Of a stretch of DNA of 64,000 bases, positions 33,141 through 42,711 are shown piece by piece. Positions within the stretch are counted from its first letter, which is position 1; each line of letters opens with the position of its first letter. The translations under genes and the position numbers were made by a program. This DNA comes from Bacteroidaceae bacterium (GTDB taxonomy: Bacteria; Bacteroidota; Bacteroidia; Bacteroidales; Bacteroidaceae): contig CABIXF010000007.1 of the NCBI GenBank assembly GCA_902362595.1, positions 62,001 to 126,000 of the forward strand. The letters run 5' to 3'. A model generated the notes under the pieces. That model had not been told where the DNA came from and did no database searches. It saw only the letters and a list, made by a program, of their open reading frames with translations.

Positions 33141-35135
33141 ATGCGATTGATTCAATGTTTGAAGGTATTTGTCACACGTGCGCGACTGCTCAGCCCATGG
33201 ATTGTCTATCTGGCCGACCTGTTCTGGGCGATAGTGTCTTCTTTTGTGGCGCTGCTTTACGTGGCCTACATGACCGGTCTCACGGTGACTGTACCGCTTG
33301 TCTATCAGATATTTGCGATGTCTGCCGTGTGCAGCGCGTTTAGTATCTTTATTTTCAAGACCTATACCGGCATCATCCGCCACTCTACCCTTGTGGAAAC
33401 CGGGCGTATCGTGCTGACTTCCGGGGTGAAGTCGGTCTGCATGTTTCTGCTGGCCCGGCTTCTTCTGCACGGCTTTACGTTGCGGATGCTGATTCTGGGA
33501 GCCGTGACAGACCTGCTGCTGACTTTTCTGGTGTATACCATGTTCAGGGTGGTACTGATTCTGGTCTACCGGCTGGTGTCGAGCAGTCAGGGCATTCACC
33601 GGGAGCGGATGCTCATCTATATGGGCGAAGACCGTTCCTTGTCGTTGTCGGGAGCTTTGTTCGGCAAGCTGGAAGCCTATTCCGTGGCAGGTTACCTGCG
33701 TATCGGCCGACAGAGTGTGATGCGTTCGGGGCTATATACGGAATATTCTGTCCGGAACTTTGAGGACCTGTCGCGGCTGGTGGCCACCAAGCGGGTGAAC
33801 TGCCTGCTGTTTGTCAGCCGCTACGATTTGGAAAGGGAACAGGAACGTCTGGTACGTTTCTGCGAGAAACTGAAACTGCGCATGCTGCTTCTTCCGTCGG
33901 TCGACGAGGTGAAGGAGGGACATGCCACCTACCGTCATCTGCCGGAGGTACGGATTGAAGACCTGCTGGGCCGTGACGAAATCAAAATCAACATGGGCGA
34001 GATTGCCTCCCAGCTGAAAGGGAAGGTGGTCATGGTGACCGGTGCGGCCGGTTCCATCGGCAGCGAGCTGTGCCGTCAGCTCTGCACGTTCGACCTGCAG
34101 GAACTCATTCTGCTCGATTCGGCAGAAACGCCGATGCACCACATCCGTCTGGAGCTGGAAGACAAGTTTCCGGAGAAGCATTTCATTCCCGTAATCGGCG
34201 ACATCCGTTCGAAAGAGCGGCTGGAGTTTACACTGGAGAAATGCCGTCCGCAGATAATCTTCCATGCCGCGGCCTACAAGCACGTGCCGCTGATGGAAGA
34301 AAATCCCTGTGAGGCCGTGCGGACCAATGTCTACGGTACCCGCCTGTTGGCCGACCTGGCGGTGAAGTACGGAGTGGAACGTTTTGTCATGATATCTACC
34401 GACAAGGCCGTGAATCCGACCAACGTGATGGGTGCGTCGAAGCGTCTGGCCGAGATTTACGTACAGAGCCTGAGCATTGCCCTCAGTCACGGCGAAGTGG
34501 CCGGGAAGACCCGTTTCATCACGACCCGTTTCGGCAACGTGCTGGGAAGCAACGGATCGGTCATTCCGCGTTTCCGTGAGCAACTGGAAAAGGGAGGGCC
34601 GCTGACGGTGACACATCCCGATATCATCCGTTATTTCATGACCATCCCGGAGGCCTGCCGGCTGGTACTGGAAGCTTCCGTAATGGGACAGGGCAACGAG
34701 ATATTCGTGTTCGACATGGGCAAGCCGGTGAAGATTGCCGACCTGGCCCGCCGCATGATTGAGCTGGCAGGGCTGGTTCCGGGAAAAGACATCCAGATTA
34801 CGTATACGGGACTCCGTCCGGGCGAGAAACTCTATGAGGAATTGCTGGCCACGAAGGAGAACACGCTTCCCACTCCCAACGAAAAGATTTTCCGGGCGCA
34901 CGTGCGGGAATATGCCTATGCCGACATCGCTGCAGCCATCAGCCGGCTGTCGGACATTGCGGCTACGGTCGACCGGGTGGCTACGGTGCGCGAGATGAAG
35001 CGCCTCGTCCCGGAGTTCAAGAGTAAGAACTCTTTGTATGAAAAGCTGGACAAATTTCAAATAATACCTAAACACGATAGTAATGAAAGTTTTAGTCACC
35101 GGAGGAGCCGGGTTCATAGGCTCCAATCTTTGTGA
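33141..35135 (+). CDS. Membrane-bound nucleotide-sugar 4,6-dehydratase (CapD/WbpM/PglF type)
   Basis: A 664-residue protein: about four N-terminal membrane helices (residues 15-150), a linker domain, and a C-terminal short-chain dehydrogenase domain. The NAD motif is VTGAAGSIGSELC; MEENPCEAVRTNVYGTRLLADLAVKYGVERFVMISTDKAVNPTNVMGASKRLAE carries the catalytic ST.K region that replaces the usual YxxxK Tyr with Met in this group. It turns UDP-GlcNAc into the 4-keto-6-deoxy sugar. With the aminotransferase and sugar transferase downstream this fits synthesis of a 2,4-diamino-trideoxyhexose such as AATGal. Its last 53 bases overlap the epimerase gene in another frame. Confidence 0.9.
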   Translation: MRLIQCLKVFVTRARLLSPWIVYLADLFWAIVSSFVALLYVAYMTGLTVTVPLVYQIFAMSAVCSAFSIFIFKTYTGIIRHSTLVETGRIVLTSGVKSVCMFLLARLLLHGFTLRMLILGAVTDLLLTFLVYTMFRVVLILVYRLVSSSQGIHRERMLIYMGEDRSLSLSGALFGKLEAYSVAGYLRIGRQSVMRSGLYTEYSVRNFEDLSRLVATKRVNCLLFVSRYDLEREQERLVRFCEKLKLRMLLLPSVDEVKEGHATYRHLPEVRIEDLLGRDEIKINMGEIASQLKGKVVMVTGAAGSIGSELCRQLCTFDLQELILLDSAETPMHHIRLELEDKFPEKHFIPVIGDIRSKERLEFTLEKCRPQIIFHAAAYKHVPLMEENPCEAVRTNVYGTRLLADLAVKYGVERFVMISTDKAVNPTNVMGASKRLAEIYVQSLSIALSHGEVAGKTRFITTRFGNVLGSNGSVIPRFREQLEKGGPLTVTHPDIIRYFMTIPEACRLVLEASVMGQGNEIFVFDMGKPVKIADLARRMIELAGLVPGKDIQITYTGLRPGEKLYEELLATKENTLPTPNEKIFRAHVREYAYADIAAAISRLSDIAATVDRVATVREMKRLVPEFKSKNSLYEKLDKFQIIPKHDSNESFSHRRSRVHRLQSL

Positions 35136-36051
35136 GCATTTATTGAAGGAAGGACATACCGTCCGCTGTCTGGACAATTTCTCGACAGGAAAAATAGAAA
35201 ACCTGCTTCCCTTGCTGGAGGCTTATCCCGACCGTTTCAAGCTCGTGGTGGGCGACATACGGAACCTGGAAGACTGCCGGAAGGCGGTGGAAGGTATGGA
35301 GTATGTGCTTCATGAAGCCGCGCTGGGCTCGGTGCCGCGCAGCATCAAGGACCCGGTTACGACCAATGAGGTCAACATCAGCGGATTTCTGCACATGCTG
35401 GTCGCTGCCCGCGATGCAGGCGTCCGGCGTTTTGTCTTTGCCGCCAGTTCTTCGACATACGGCGACAGTACCTCCCTGCCGAAAGTGGAGGAGGTGATAG
35501 GCCGTCCGCTTTCGCCGTATGCAGTGACCAAATACGTGAATGAGTTGTATGCCGACGTGTTTGCCCGCACCTATGGGATGGAATACATCGGCTTGCGCTA
35601 TTTCAACGTGTTCGGACGTCGTCAGGACCCCTTTGGCGCTTATGCGGCCGTGATTCCTCTCTTTGTGAAGAAACTGATGGCCCACGAGTCGCCCACTATC
35701 AACGGCGACGGCGAATACAGCCGCGACTTCACGTATATCGACAACGTCATCCAGATGAACATGCGGGCCTTGACGACGACCTGTCCGGAGGCCGTGAACC
35801 AGATTTACAATACGGCCTTCGGGGAACGTACGACACTGAATCAGCTGGTGGACTTCCTGAAAGAGGCACTGGCTGCCTACGACCCGGCCATCGCTCTGAT
35901 AGAGCCAGTCTATGGTCCCAACCGTGCCGGCGACATCCCTCACTCGCTGGCTTGTGTGGACAAGGCCAGACGTCTGTTGGGCTATGCCCCGGAATTCAGC
36001 ATGAAAGACGGCTTGAAAGAAGCCGTGAAATGGTATTGGGAACATATTTAA
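35083..36051 (+). CDS. NAD-dependent UDP-sugar 4-epimerase (WbpP/TviC-like)
   Basis: A 322-residue extended short-chain dehydrogenase. NAD-binding VTGGAGFIGSNLCEHLL at the start; the catalytic Tyr-x3-Lys is YAVTKYVNELYAD, with Ser in FAASSSTYGD. The phrases AALGSVPRSIKDPVTTNEVNISGFLHMLVAARDAGVRR and RYFNVFGRRQDPFGAYAAVIP are close to UDP-GlcNAc/UDP-GlcNAcA 4-epimerases (WbpP, TviC). It probably makes UDP-GalNAc(A) together with the dehydrogenase 10 bases downstream. It starts inside the end of the dehydratase gene. Confidence 0.9.
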   Translation: MKVLVTGGAGFIGSNLCEHLLKEGHTVRCLDNFSTGKIENLLPLLEAYPDRFKLVVGDIRNLEDCRKAVEGMEYVLHEAALGSVPRSIKDPVTTNEVNISGFLHMLVAARDAGVRRFVFAASSSTYGDSTSLPKVEEVIGRPLSPYAVTKYVNELYADVFARTYGMEYIGLRYFNVFGRRQDPFGAYAAVIPLFVKKLMAHESPTINGDGEYSRDFTYIDNVIQMNMRALTTTCPEAVNQIYNTAFGERTTLNQLVDFLKEALAAYDPAIALIEPVYGPNRAGDIPHSLACVDKARRLLGYAPEFSMKDGLKEAVKWYWEHI

Positions 36052-36061
36052 AGGGAAGAAG

Positions 36062-37333
36062 ATGGAACTGAAAGATATAAAAATCTGTGTAATCGGACTG
36101 GGCTACGTAGGCTTGCCGCTGGCACGTCTCTTTTCCACGAAATACGATACGGTAGGTTTCGACCGGAGCCAGCGGCGGGTGGATGCGCTGATGGCCGGAC
36201 ACGATGCCACGCTGGAGGTGTCCGATGAACTCCTGCAGGGGGCCTTGTCGCGCGGGCTGGTGTGTACCACGGACCTGGAAGCCATACGTGGCTGCAATTT
36301 TTATGTAGTGGCAGTGCCTACTCCCGTAGACTGTCACAACAATCCCGACCTGACACCGCTGTACGGGGCCAGTACGACGGTGGGACAAGTGATTTCAAAA
36401 GGCGATATCGTGGTCTATGAATCGACGGTGTATCCCGGTGTGACCGAAGAAGAATGCATCCCGGTGGTCGAAAGAGTGTCGGGCCTGAAATTCAACGAAG
36501 ATTTTTTTGCCGGGTACAGTCCGGAGCGCATCAATCCGGGTGACAAACTGCATACGGTGGAGAAAATCAAGAAGGTGACTTCCGGCTCTACTCCTGAAAT
36601 CGGCAAGCTGGTGAACGACGTATATGCCTCTGTCATTACCGCGGGAACTCACCTGGCCCCCAGCATCAGGGTGGCTGAGGCTGCGAAAGTGATTGAGAAC
36701 TCCCAGCGGGACATCAACATTGCGTTTGTCAACGAGCTGTCGAAGATTTTTACAAAGATGGGTATCGACACCCTCGACGTGCTGGAGGCGGCTTCCACGA
36801 AATGGAACTTCCTGCCTTTCAAGCCGGGACTGGTGGGCGGCCACTGCATCGGGGTAGACCCGTATTACCTGGCTCAGTGTGCGCAGCGCTACGGTTACAA
36901 TCCGGAAATCATTCTGGCCGGCCGGCGCATGAACGACGGGATGGGGGAATACGTAGCCAACGAGGTGGTGAAACTGATGTTGAAGAAAGGCATTCAGGTG
37001 CTCGGTTCGCAGGTGCTGATTCTCGGATTCACATTCAAGGAAAACTGTCCGGACGTGCGCAACACGAAGGTGGTGGACATTTACCGTGCCTTGGCGGAAT
37101 ATAACGTGAACCTCACGGTGTACGACCCGTGGGCAGATCCGCAGGTGGCCCGGCAGGAGTATGGAGTCGATATCTGCCACACTCTGCCGGAGGGACGGTT
37201 TGACGCCGCCATCATGGCCGTGGCCCACGACAAGCTGAAGGAGCTTGACGTACAGCCCCTGCTGAAAGAGCCGCATGTGCTGTTCGACGTGAAAGGAATG
37301 ATGAAGAAAGAACTGGTGGATGGGAGGTTGTAG
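36062..37333 (+). CDS. UDP-N-acetylhexosamine 6-dehydrogenase (WbpO/TviB-like)
   Basis: A 423-residue nucleotide-sugar dehydrogenase. The N-terminal Rossmann motif is CVIGLGYVGLPLARLFSTKY; the middle domain has VYESTVYPGVTEEECIPV, FFAGYSPERINPGDK and the catalytic-Cys region FLPFKPGLVGGHCIGVDPYYLA; the C-terminal UDP-binding domain has LGFTFKENCPDVRNTKVVDI. It oxidises C6 to a carboxylate with two NAD+, most like TviB/WbpO enzymes that make UDP-GalNAcA or UDP-GlcNAcA. The resulting uronic acid would give the capsule negative charge. Confidence 0.92.
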   Translation: MELKDIKICVIGLGYVGLPLARLFSTKYDTVGFDRSQRRVDALMAGHDATLEVSDELLQGALSRGLVCTTDLEAIRGCNFYVVAVPTPVDCHNNPDLTPLYGASTTVGQVISKGDIVVYESTVYPGVTEEECIPVVERVSGLKFNEDFFAGYSPERINPGDKLHTVEKIKKVTSGSTPEIGKLVNDVYASVITAGTHLAPSIRVAEAAKVIENSQRDINIAFVNELSKIFTKMGIDTLDVLEAASTKWNFLPFKPGLVGGHCIGVDPYYLAQCAQRYGYNPEIILAGRRMNDGMGEYVANEVVKLMLKKGIQVLGSQVLILGFTFKENCPDVRNTKVVDIYRALAEYNVNLTVYDPWADPQVARQEYGVDICHTLPEGRFDAAIMAVAHDKLKELDVQPLLKEPHVLFDVKGMMKKELVDGRL

Positions 37334-37334
37334 A

Positions 37335-38771
37335 ATGAATCAGGGTATAAAAAAGACATTTATAGCAGGAGTTTTCTGGGGAGTTCTCGAGAAGTTCTCC
37401 GTGCTGTTTGTGGGTTTTTTTATCACGATTCTTCTGGCAAGAAAGTTAACTCCGGCCGATTACGGACTGGTCAATATGCTGTATATATTTACGTTATTGG
37501 CCAATGTGATTCTAGACGCAGGATTCGGGCAGGCTCTCATTCAGAAAAAAACGGTGACCGATCAAGACACGAGTACGGTTTTTTATTTTAATGTTGTTTT
37601 CAGCTTGTTCCTATACGGTTTGTTGTATGCACTGGCACCGTACATCGCACAGTTTTACAGGCAACCCCTGCTGACGGATATCGCACGGGTGTCATTTTTG
37701 ATGATTCCTGTCAATTCGTTGTGCATCATTCAGCATGTCTTGTTGACAAAGAACCTAAAGGTCAAGGAACTGACGATTGTTTCTGTAAGTGCTTCCTTCG
37801 TCTCGGGAGTGATCGGAGTTTTTCTGGCATATACGGGGCATGGAGTATGGGCCTTGGTATTCCAGGGGCTGACCTTGCAAGTGGTCCGTGCAATGATTTT
37901 ATGGACGGTCGGGGGCTGGACGCCTCGTTGGGTTTTTCAACTGGAAAGCATCCGGTCCATCTGGAATTTTAGCCTGAATATATTAGGTGTGGGGTTTCTG
38001 AGTGCCATCTTCCAGAACATATACACCGTAATCATAGGACGGTTTTACAACGTGAATGAAGTGGGTTTCTACAACCAGGCACAGCGTCTGGAAAGCGTGG
38101 CCAGTACGGCCATCACCAGTTCCATCCAGCGGGTGAGTTTTCCGGCCTTTGCCGCCCTTCAGGACAACAAAGAGCGTTTGAGAGAGGCTTTTAAGAAAGT
38201 CATGGACCTGGCCATGTATGTGCATTTGCCGGTTATGATTGGTGTCATAGCGGTGGCCCATGATTTGTTTCTGCTGCTCTTAGGCGAGAAATGGTTGCCG
38301 TCTGTTCCCTATTTTGAGTTGTTGTGCATAGCAAGTGCGATGTATCCGTTGCACATGATCAATGTGAGCGTCCTTAAAGGGGTGGGCTTGGGAAAGCTTT
38401 ACTTTCGGTTGGAGGCTGTCAAGAGGGGACTGATTGTGGCGTTTATTTTCCTTACGGTCAGGTACTCCATCTACATTTTGCTGGTAGGCTATGTGATAGC
38501 TACCGTGTCGAGCACATTCCTCAATATGTATTGTTGTGGAAAGGCGGTGGAATACAAACTGATTGATCAGTTGAAGGATTTGCTGCCCACATTGGGATGC
38601 AACCTGTTGATGTATTGCAGCATACAACTTTTCCATCTGTGCGCATTTTCTCCGATGTATAGGTTGAGCTTGGATATAATCGGGGGTATATTGATTTATG
38701 TCCTGGCCTCGTATCTTCTGCGGGTCAAGCCTTTTTTCCATTTGTTGAACATTATCTTAAAAAGATGTTGA
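37335..38771 (+). CDS. Repeat-unit flippase, Wzx-like (MOP superfamily)
   Basis: A 478-residue membrane protein with 12-14 hydrophobic helices. It starts GIKKTFIAGVFWGVLEKFSVLFVGFFITILLARKLTPADYGLV, the classic beginning of the WzxC/TuaB flippases, and has the paired loop GRFYNVNEVGFYNQAQRLESVA. It should move the undecaprenyl-linked repeat unit to the periplasmic side. The start at 37335 follows the dehydrogenase stop after a single base. From here to about 43.5 kb the DNA is clearly more AT-rich than the flanking capsule genes. Confidence 0.9.
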   Translation: MNQGIKKTFIAGVFWGVLEKFSVLFVGFFITILLARKLTPADYGLVNMLYIFTLLANVILDAGFGQALIQKKTVTDQDTSTVFYFNVVFSLFLYGLLYALAPYIAQFYRQPLLTDIARVSFLMIPVNSLCIIQHVLLTKNLKVKELTIVSVSASFVSGVIGVFLAYTGHGVWALVFQGLTLQVVRAMILWTVGGWTPRWVFQLESIRSIWNFSLNILGVGFLSAIFQNIYTVIIGRFYNVNEVGFYNQAQRLESVASTAITSSIQRVSFPAFAALQDNKERLREAFKKVMDLAMYVHLPVMIGVIAVAHDLFLLLLGEKWLPSVPYFELLCIASAMYPLHMINVSVLKGVGLGKLYFRLEAVKRGLIVAFIFLTVRYSIYILLVGYVIATVSSTFLNMYCCGKAVEYKLIDQLKDLLPTLGCNLLMYCSIQLFHLCAFSPMYRLSLDIIGGILIYVLASYLLRVKPFFHLLNIILKRC

Positions 38772-39394
38772 CTGTCATTTATAATCTCATAAATCGAATC
38801 CTTACCATAAGGAATAGACGCCTAGTTTTAAAAAGTGCCGTTTTTCGCGGCAAAGCCCAAATCTTGCGAAGGGCCCATATCCGGCTGTTGTGCGATTCTG
38901 TGCCGGATGACATTGAAATAGGCGATAATTTCCGTTTTTTTGGAGGTAGCATCACCTCTCAGAATCACGGAAAGATAAAAATCGGGAAGAATGTAAAATT
39001 GGGTTTCGATATACGAATCGGTGCCGTTCAATCCATCGAAATTGGAGATGGTTCGATTCTTGCCGATTCCATTACAATTATGGACAATAACAACCATCCG
39101 GTAAACCCGCTGGATAGGGCGTTGGTCTATCAGACGGCCTGGGATTCAGAATACAGGCGATGGAAATATAGCGAATCGAAGCCTGTGGTCATAGGCCGGA
39201 ATGTATGGATTGGGTCGGGTGTCAGAATCTGCAAAGGAGTTACGATTGGGGACGGGGCTGTAGTTGCTGCGTGTGCTGTCGTGACGAAGGATGTGCCGGT
39301 CAACAGCATTGCCGCCGGAAACCCTGCAAGGATTGTAAAAACAGACATCGATAAACTGCCAAGATTAATTCCAGACGATATTCTATGCAAGTAG
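38765..39394 (+). CDS. Hexapeptide-repeat acyltransferase
   Basis: A 209-residue left-handed beta-helix protein. Hexapeptide repeats are visible at IEIGDNFRFFGGSI, GKIKIGKNVKLGFDIRIGAV, IEIGDGSILADSITIMDNNNHP and the C-terminal VIGRNVWIGSGVRICKGVTIGDGAVVAACAVVTKDVPVNSIAAGNPARIV, the signature of sugar O-acetyltransferases of the maltose acetyltransferase/WcaF group. The catalytic His is in NNNHP. It probably acetylates a capsule sugar. It overlaps its neighbours by 7 and 10 bases. Confidence 0.88.
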   Translation: MLTVIYNLINRILTIRNRRLVLKSAVFRGKAQILRRAHIRLLCDSVPDDIEIGDNFRFFGGSITSQNHGKIKIGKNVKLGFDIRIGAVQSIEIGDGSILADSITIMDNNNHPVNPLDRALVYQTAWDSEYRRWKYSESKPVVIGRNVWIGSGVRICKGVTIGDGAVVAACAVVTKDVPVNSIAAGNPARIVKTDIDKLPRLIPDDILCK

Positions 39395-40491
39395 TGTTTG
39401 AGATAATAGGGATGGGAGCGAAGAAATATGGAGGTTTCGAGCGCTATATTTTGGAGGAAGCAAGGCAATTGAAGGAAAGGGGATACAAGCTGGTGGTGGT
39501 TTTTGATACCCAGCCGTTGGCGGACCGATACATTGAAGACTTGCTGCACGTCGGCGCCTCTTACTATGTGATTCCCTATCAAAACAAATTGCGGTTTACC
39601 TCCGCTATTTTCAAGCTGATGCGGAAGTATCGGCCCGAGGTGGTACATTCGAATTTTTCGTCCAACATCTTTCTGGTGCAAATCATGGCCTGTCTGATGC
39701 ACGTGCCTGTACGCATAAGTACGGAGCATTGTTTGCCGGTACTGTCCACGTGTAAACGTCGTTTCCTGTATACCTTCCTGTCGATACTGACCAATTACAT
39801 CCTTCCCGTTTCTGCACAGTCGGCACAAGCCGTACAGAAAGGGTTGTGGTTGAATAAGAGTAAAGTGAAGACGTTGTATCTCGGAGTAAACGATTTTGCC
39901 TACGAGAAGTCGGAGATGAAGAAGAAGTACGGTCTGCCTATGGATAAGCTGCTGATAATGAATGTGGCGTACCATCATCCGGTAAAAGGGGTGGATGTCT
40001 TGTTGAGAGCTTTTGCCCTGTTGCTGAAGTATCCGGGAGTGAAAGATGTGGTGCTGTGTCAGATTGGCGGCGGACAAACGGGGCATGACACGTCTGCTCT
40101 GAAGTCGCTGGCCCGGTCGCTGGGCATAGAAGACCGTGTGATTTGGATGGGGCTGCAAAACAATGTGCCGGAAATTTTGAGTTGTGGAGACATCTATTGT
40201 CAACCGTCACGGTCTGAAGGCATAGGCTTGGCGATTATGGAAGCCTCACTGGCCAGGTTACCGGTTGTGGCCACCCGCGTGGGAGGCATTCCCGAGGTGG
40301 CGGTGGACAAGGTAAATGCTTATCTAGTAGAGAGTGAAGATGTAGACGGGCTGGCCGGGAGCATGTATATGCTGTATAAAGACAAGGCACAGAGAGAGCG
40401 GATGGGATATTACGGAAGGTTGCAGGCATTGGATAAATTCTGCTTGTCGAATCAGGTGACAAAACTCATCGAGTGTTTCTATAAGATATAA
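39385..40491 (+). CDS. Glycosyltransferase family 4
   Basis: A 368-residue GT-B glycosyltransferase. The N-terminus IGMGAKKYGGFERYILEEARQLKERGYKLVVVF fits the acceptor domain, followed by VSAQSAQAVQ. The C-terminal donor domain has the family motif PSRSEGIGLAIMEASLARLPVVATRVGGIPEVAVD, in which the first Glu of the E(x7)E pair binds the sugar nucleotide. It is in the AT-rich module with the flippase and polymerase. Linkage and sugar cannot be read. Confidence 0.9.
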   Translation: MQVVFEIIGMGAKKYGGFERYILEEARQLKERGYKLVVVFDTQPLADRYIEDLLHVGASYYVIPYQNKLRFTSAIFKLMRKYRPEVVHSNFSSNIFLVQIMACLMHVPVRISTEHCLPVLSTCKRRFLYTFLSILTNYILPVSAQSAQAVQKGLWLNKSKVKTLYLGVNDFAYEKSEMKKKYGLPMDKLLIMNVAYHHPVKGVDVLLRAFALLLKYPGVKDVVLCQIGGGQTGHDTSALKSLARSLGIEDRVIWMGLQNNVPEILSCGDIYCQPSRSEGIGLAIMEASLARLPVVATRVGGIPEVAVDKVNAYLVESEDVDGLAGSMYMLYKDKAQRERMGYYGRLQALDKFCLSNQVTKLIECFYKI

Positions 40492-40494
40492 GAG

Positions 40495-41646
40495 ATGGAT
40501 CGGCTGACCTACATTTTGTCATTGATAGTGGTTGGATTGACGCCTTTGGATGCCGTTACAGTGGCAGACGACCTGAGCATCGGACGTGTTTTCTACTTGT
40601 TGTTGCTCTTTTCCGCGTTCTTTTCCAAAAGTGTGCTGAAGGTACCTCAAGGGGGGTATCTGAAAATCCTGTTTGTTTTTTCGTTATGGGCTTTTCTCAC
40701 TTCCTACTGGAGTTTTAAGCCGGACGAAACGATGTACCGCTGTTTGTATCTGGTCCAATACTTCGTACTGGCTGTCATATTGCAGAATGTAATAGACACG
40801 CCCCAGAAATTCCATTGGCTTTGCGGGGCCTGGTTCTTGGGGGCTATGTATATTGCCACAGAAACGATTTTCAATTACCTGGTCTATGGCATTACGTCGG
40901 CAAGTCTGTATCGTGTCGATGAGTTTGGAAATGCCAACGAGAACTCTTTCATGCTGTGCTTTGGGGTGATTTTATTTCTGGTGAATGCAGAGCGAATCAA
41001 ATATAAGATTCTCATTTATGCGGTACTGCTGTATTCGTTCCTGGCGATTCTGGCAAATGGTTCACGCACGGGATTTATCATGTACCTGCTGGTGATTTTT
41101 ATCTATCTCTTGTCGGAACTCAAGCGTGGAAGCAAGTCCATATATTATATTTTTCCTGTTTTTCTGTGGTTGGCTGTCTATTACTTCAACCATGTCCTGT
41201 CGGAGGGGAGTTATGAACGGTTCATGCATATTTCAGATGATATCAAGAGCAGTGATTTGGCCAACAGGCAGTGGATTTGGAGAATGGCCTTGGAAATCAT
41301 GTCGGAAAAAGATGTATCCCTCCTGTGGGGGACTGGCTGGTCTACTTTTCCTTATGTCCTTCAGTCTCATACCTCCGTGTTTTATGATTCGCACAATTTT
41401 TACCTGAATATCTTGTTTACTACGGGCATAATTGGTTTCTGCATACTGGGGTATTATCTGTTTACTTTGGTGAGGTATATTTCTTTCATTCCACACCACA
41501 GGATGCGGTACTCTTTGCTGTTGATTATTCCTATGATTTCCATGCTGACCACCAACTGGGAATATCGGAGGTGGTGGTTCTTGCTGGGGGTGTTTGTCTA
41601 TAAATTGTATCAAAATTCATTAACCTATGACGGGGAAGAAGAATAA
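40495..41646 (+). CDS. O-antigen/capsule polymerase (Wzy-like)
   Basis: A 383-residue protein with about 10-11 membrane helices and a large loop near the C-terminal third (residues ~245-300). The layout, FLAILANGSRTGFIMYLLVIFIYLL, and WGTGWSTFPYV ... FYDSHNFYLNILFTTGIIGF with the HN-x-(Y/F) motif fit the Wzy_C/O-antigen ligase group. In a capsule locus with a Wzx-type flippase it is the likely repeat-unit polymerase. It begins three bases after the preceding stop. Confidence 0.85.
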   Translation: MDRLTYILSLIVVGLTPLDAVTVADDLSIGRVFYLLLLFSAFFSKSVLKVPQGGYLKILFVFSLWAFLTSYWSFKPDETMYRCLYLVQYFVLAVILQNVIDTPQKFHWLCGAWFLGAMYIATETIFNYLVYGITSASLYRVDEFGNANENSFMLCFGVILFLVNAERIKYKILIYAVLLYSFLAILANGSRTGFIMYLLVIFIYLLSELKRGSKSIYYIFPVFLWLAVYYFNHVLSEGSYERFMHISDDIKSSDLANRQWIWRMALEIMSEKDVSLLWGTGWSTFPYVLQSHTSVFYDSHNFYLNILFTTGIIGFCILGYYLFTLVRYISFIPHHRMRYSLLLIIPMISMLTTNWEYRRWWFLLGVFVYKLYQNSLTYDGEEE

Positions 41647-42706
41647 AAACAGAAAGGTGCTGTTTGTCACGGCCTCCACGCAAGGCGGGGGAGCAGAAAG
41701 GATGCTTTTCAATATTATTAGTTCGCTGGATTGTCACATTGAAAAGGAACTGGTCATTACGTCCTGTGATACGCCTCCACAAAACCGTTGCATCGATTAT
41801 CCGACCGTGTCACTGCGGAAGAAACATGCCCTTTCGTCTTTTGGGGCAATCGTAAGACACATCAACGCTTTCCAGCCGGATTATGTCTTTACCACCAGTT
41901 CCACGATTGGGTATCTGCTGGTCTTGTCGAAGCTGTTCACCTCATGTGCGTATAAGGTGATTATAAGATGTGCCGTATCTCCTTCTGAAATTTATGATTC
42001 CGGCCTCAAGGACCGGTTGCTGAAACAGGTGATAAGGCTGACGTATAACTGGTGTGACAAAATCATCGCCCAAACCGATTACATGAAAGAGGACATCCTA
42101 AAATCGTATCACGTGCCGGCTGGGAAAGTGATTACAATCCGGAACATCATCAACACCCGTTTCCTGGACACGGAATCGGCTTATGACCGACCGGCTGAAT
42201 TCACGGAAGGACAATATAAGGTAGTGGCAGCAGGTGCCCTCTATTCCGTGAAAGGTTTCGACCTTTTGATTCAGGCAATGACTCCCCTCATAGAAAAAGA
42301 CAAAACCATCCGTCTCTATATTTTGGGGGAGGAACGGTACGAAGCAGGATATAAGAAATACCTGCAGGACCTTATCGACAAGAACCACATGGAGAATTAT
42401 ATCTATCTTTTGGGATATAAATCGAATCCGTATCCTTATCTGAAAAATGCGGATTTGTTTGTGATGTCTTCCCGAAAAGAAGGGTTTCCCAATGTCGTAC
42501 TGGAGGCTTTGTATCTTAAGACTCCGGTTGTAGCCTCCAATTGTGTCGATTTTTCTCGGGTGATAGAGTCGGGTGTCAATGGATATATCGTTGAAAAAGG
42601 GAATATCCTTTCGCTTCGGGAAGGAATCAACAGGGCACTGTCCACGACATTCGACCTGGACAGGCTGCCCATCAGGAATTTTGATTATAATACGTTATTT
42701 GTATAA
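41627..42706 (+). CDS. Glycosyltransferase family 4
   Basis: A 359-residue GT-B enzyme. It begins RKVLFVTASTQGGGAERMLFNIISSL (acceptor-side loop GGGAER) and has the donor-domain motif MSSRKEGFPNVVLEALYLKTPVVASNCVDFSRVI, with the E(x7)E pair. YSVKGFDLLIQAM and LYILGEERYEAGYKKYLQDLI are also typical GT4. It overlaps the polymerase gene by 20 bases, a sign of tight translational packing. The product adds one sugar of the repeat unit; which one is unknown. Confidence 0.9.
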   Translation: MTGKKNKNRKVLFVTASTQGGGAERMLFNIISSLDCHIEKELVITSCDTPPQNRCIDYPTVSLRKKHALSSFGAIVRHINAFQPDYVFTTSSTIGYLLVLSKLFTSCAYKVIIRCAVSPSEIYDSGLKDRLLKQVIRLTYNWCDKIIAQTDYMKEDILKSYHVPAGKVITIRNIINTRFLDTESAYDRPAEFTEGQYKVVAAGALYSVKGFDLLIQAMTPLIEKDKTIRLYILGEERYEAGYKKYLQDLIDKNHMENYIYLLGYKSNPYPYLKNADLFVMSSRKEGFPNVVLEALYLKTPVVASNCVDFSRVIESGVNGYIVEKGNILSLREGINRALSTTFDLDRLPIRNFDYNTLFV

Positions 42707-42711
42707 AAAAG

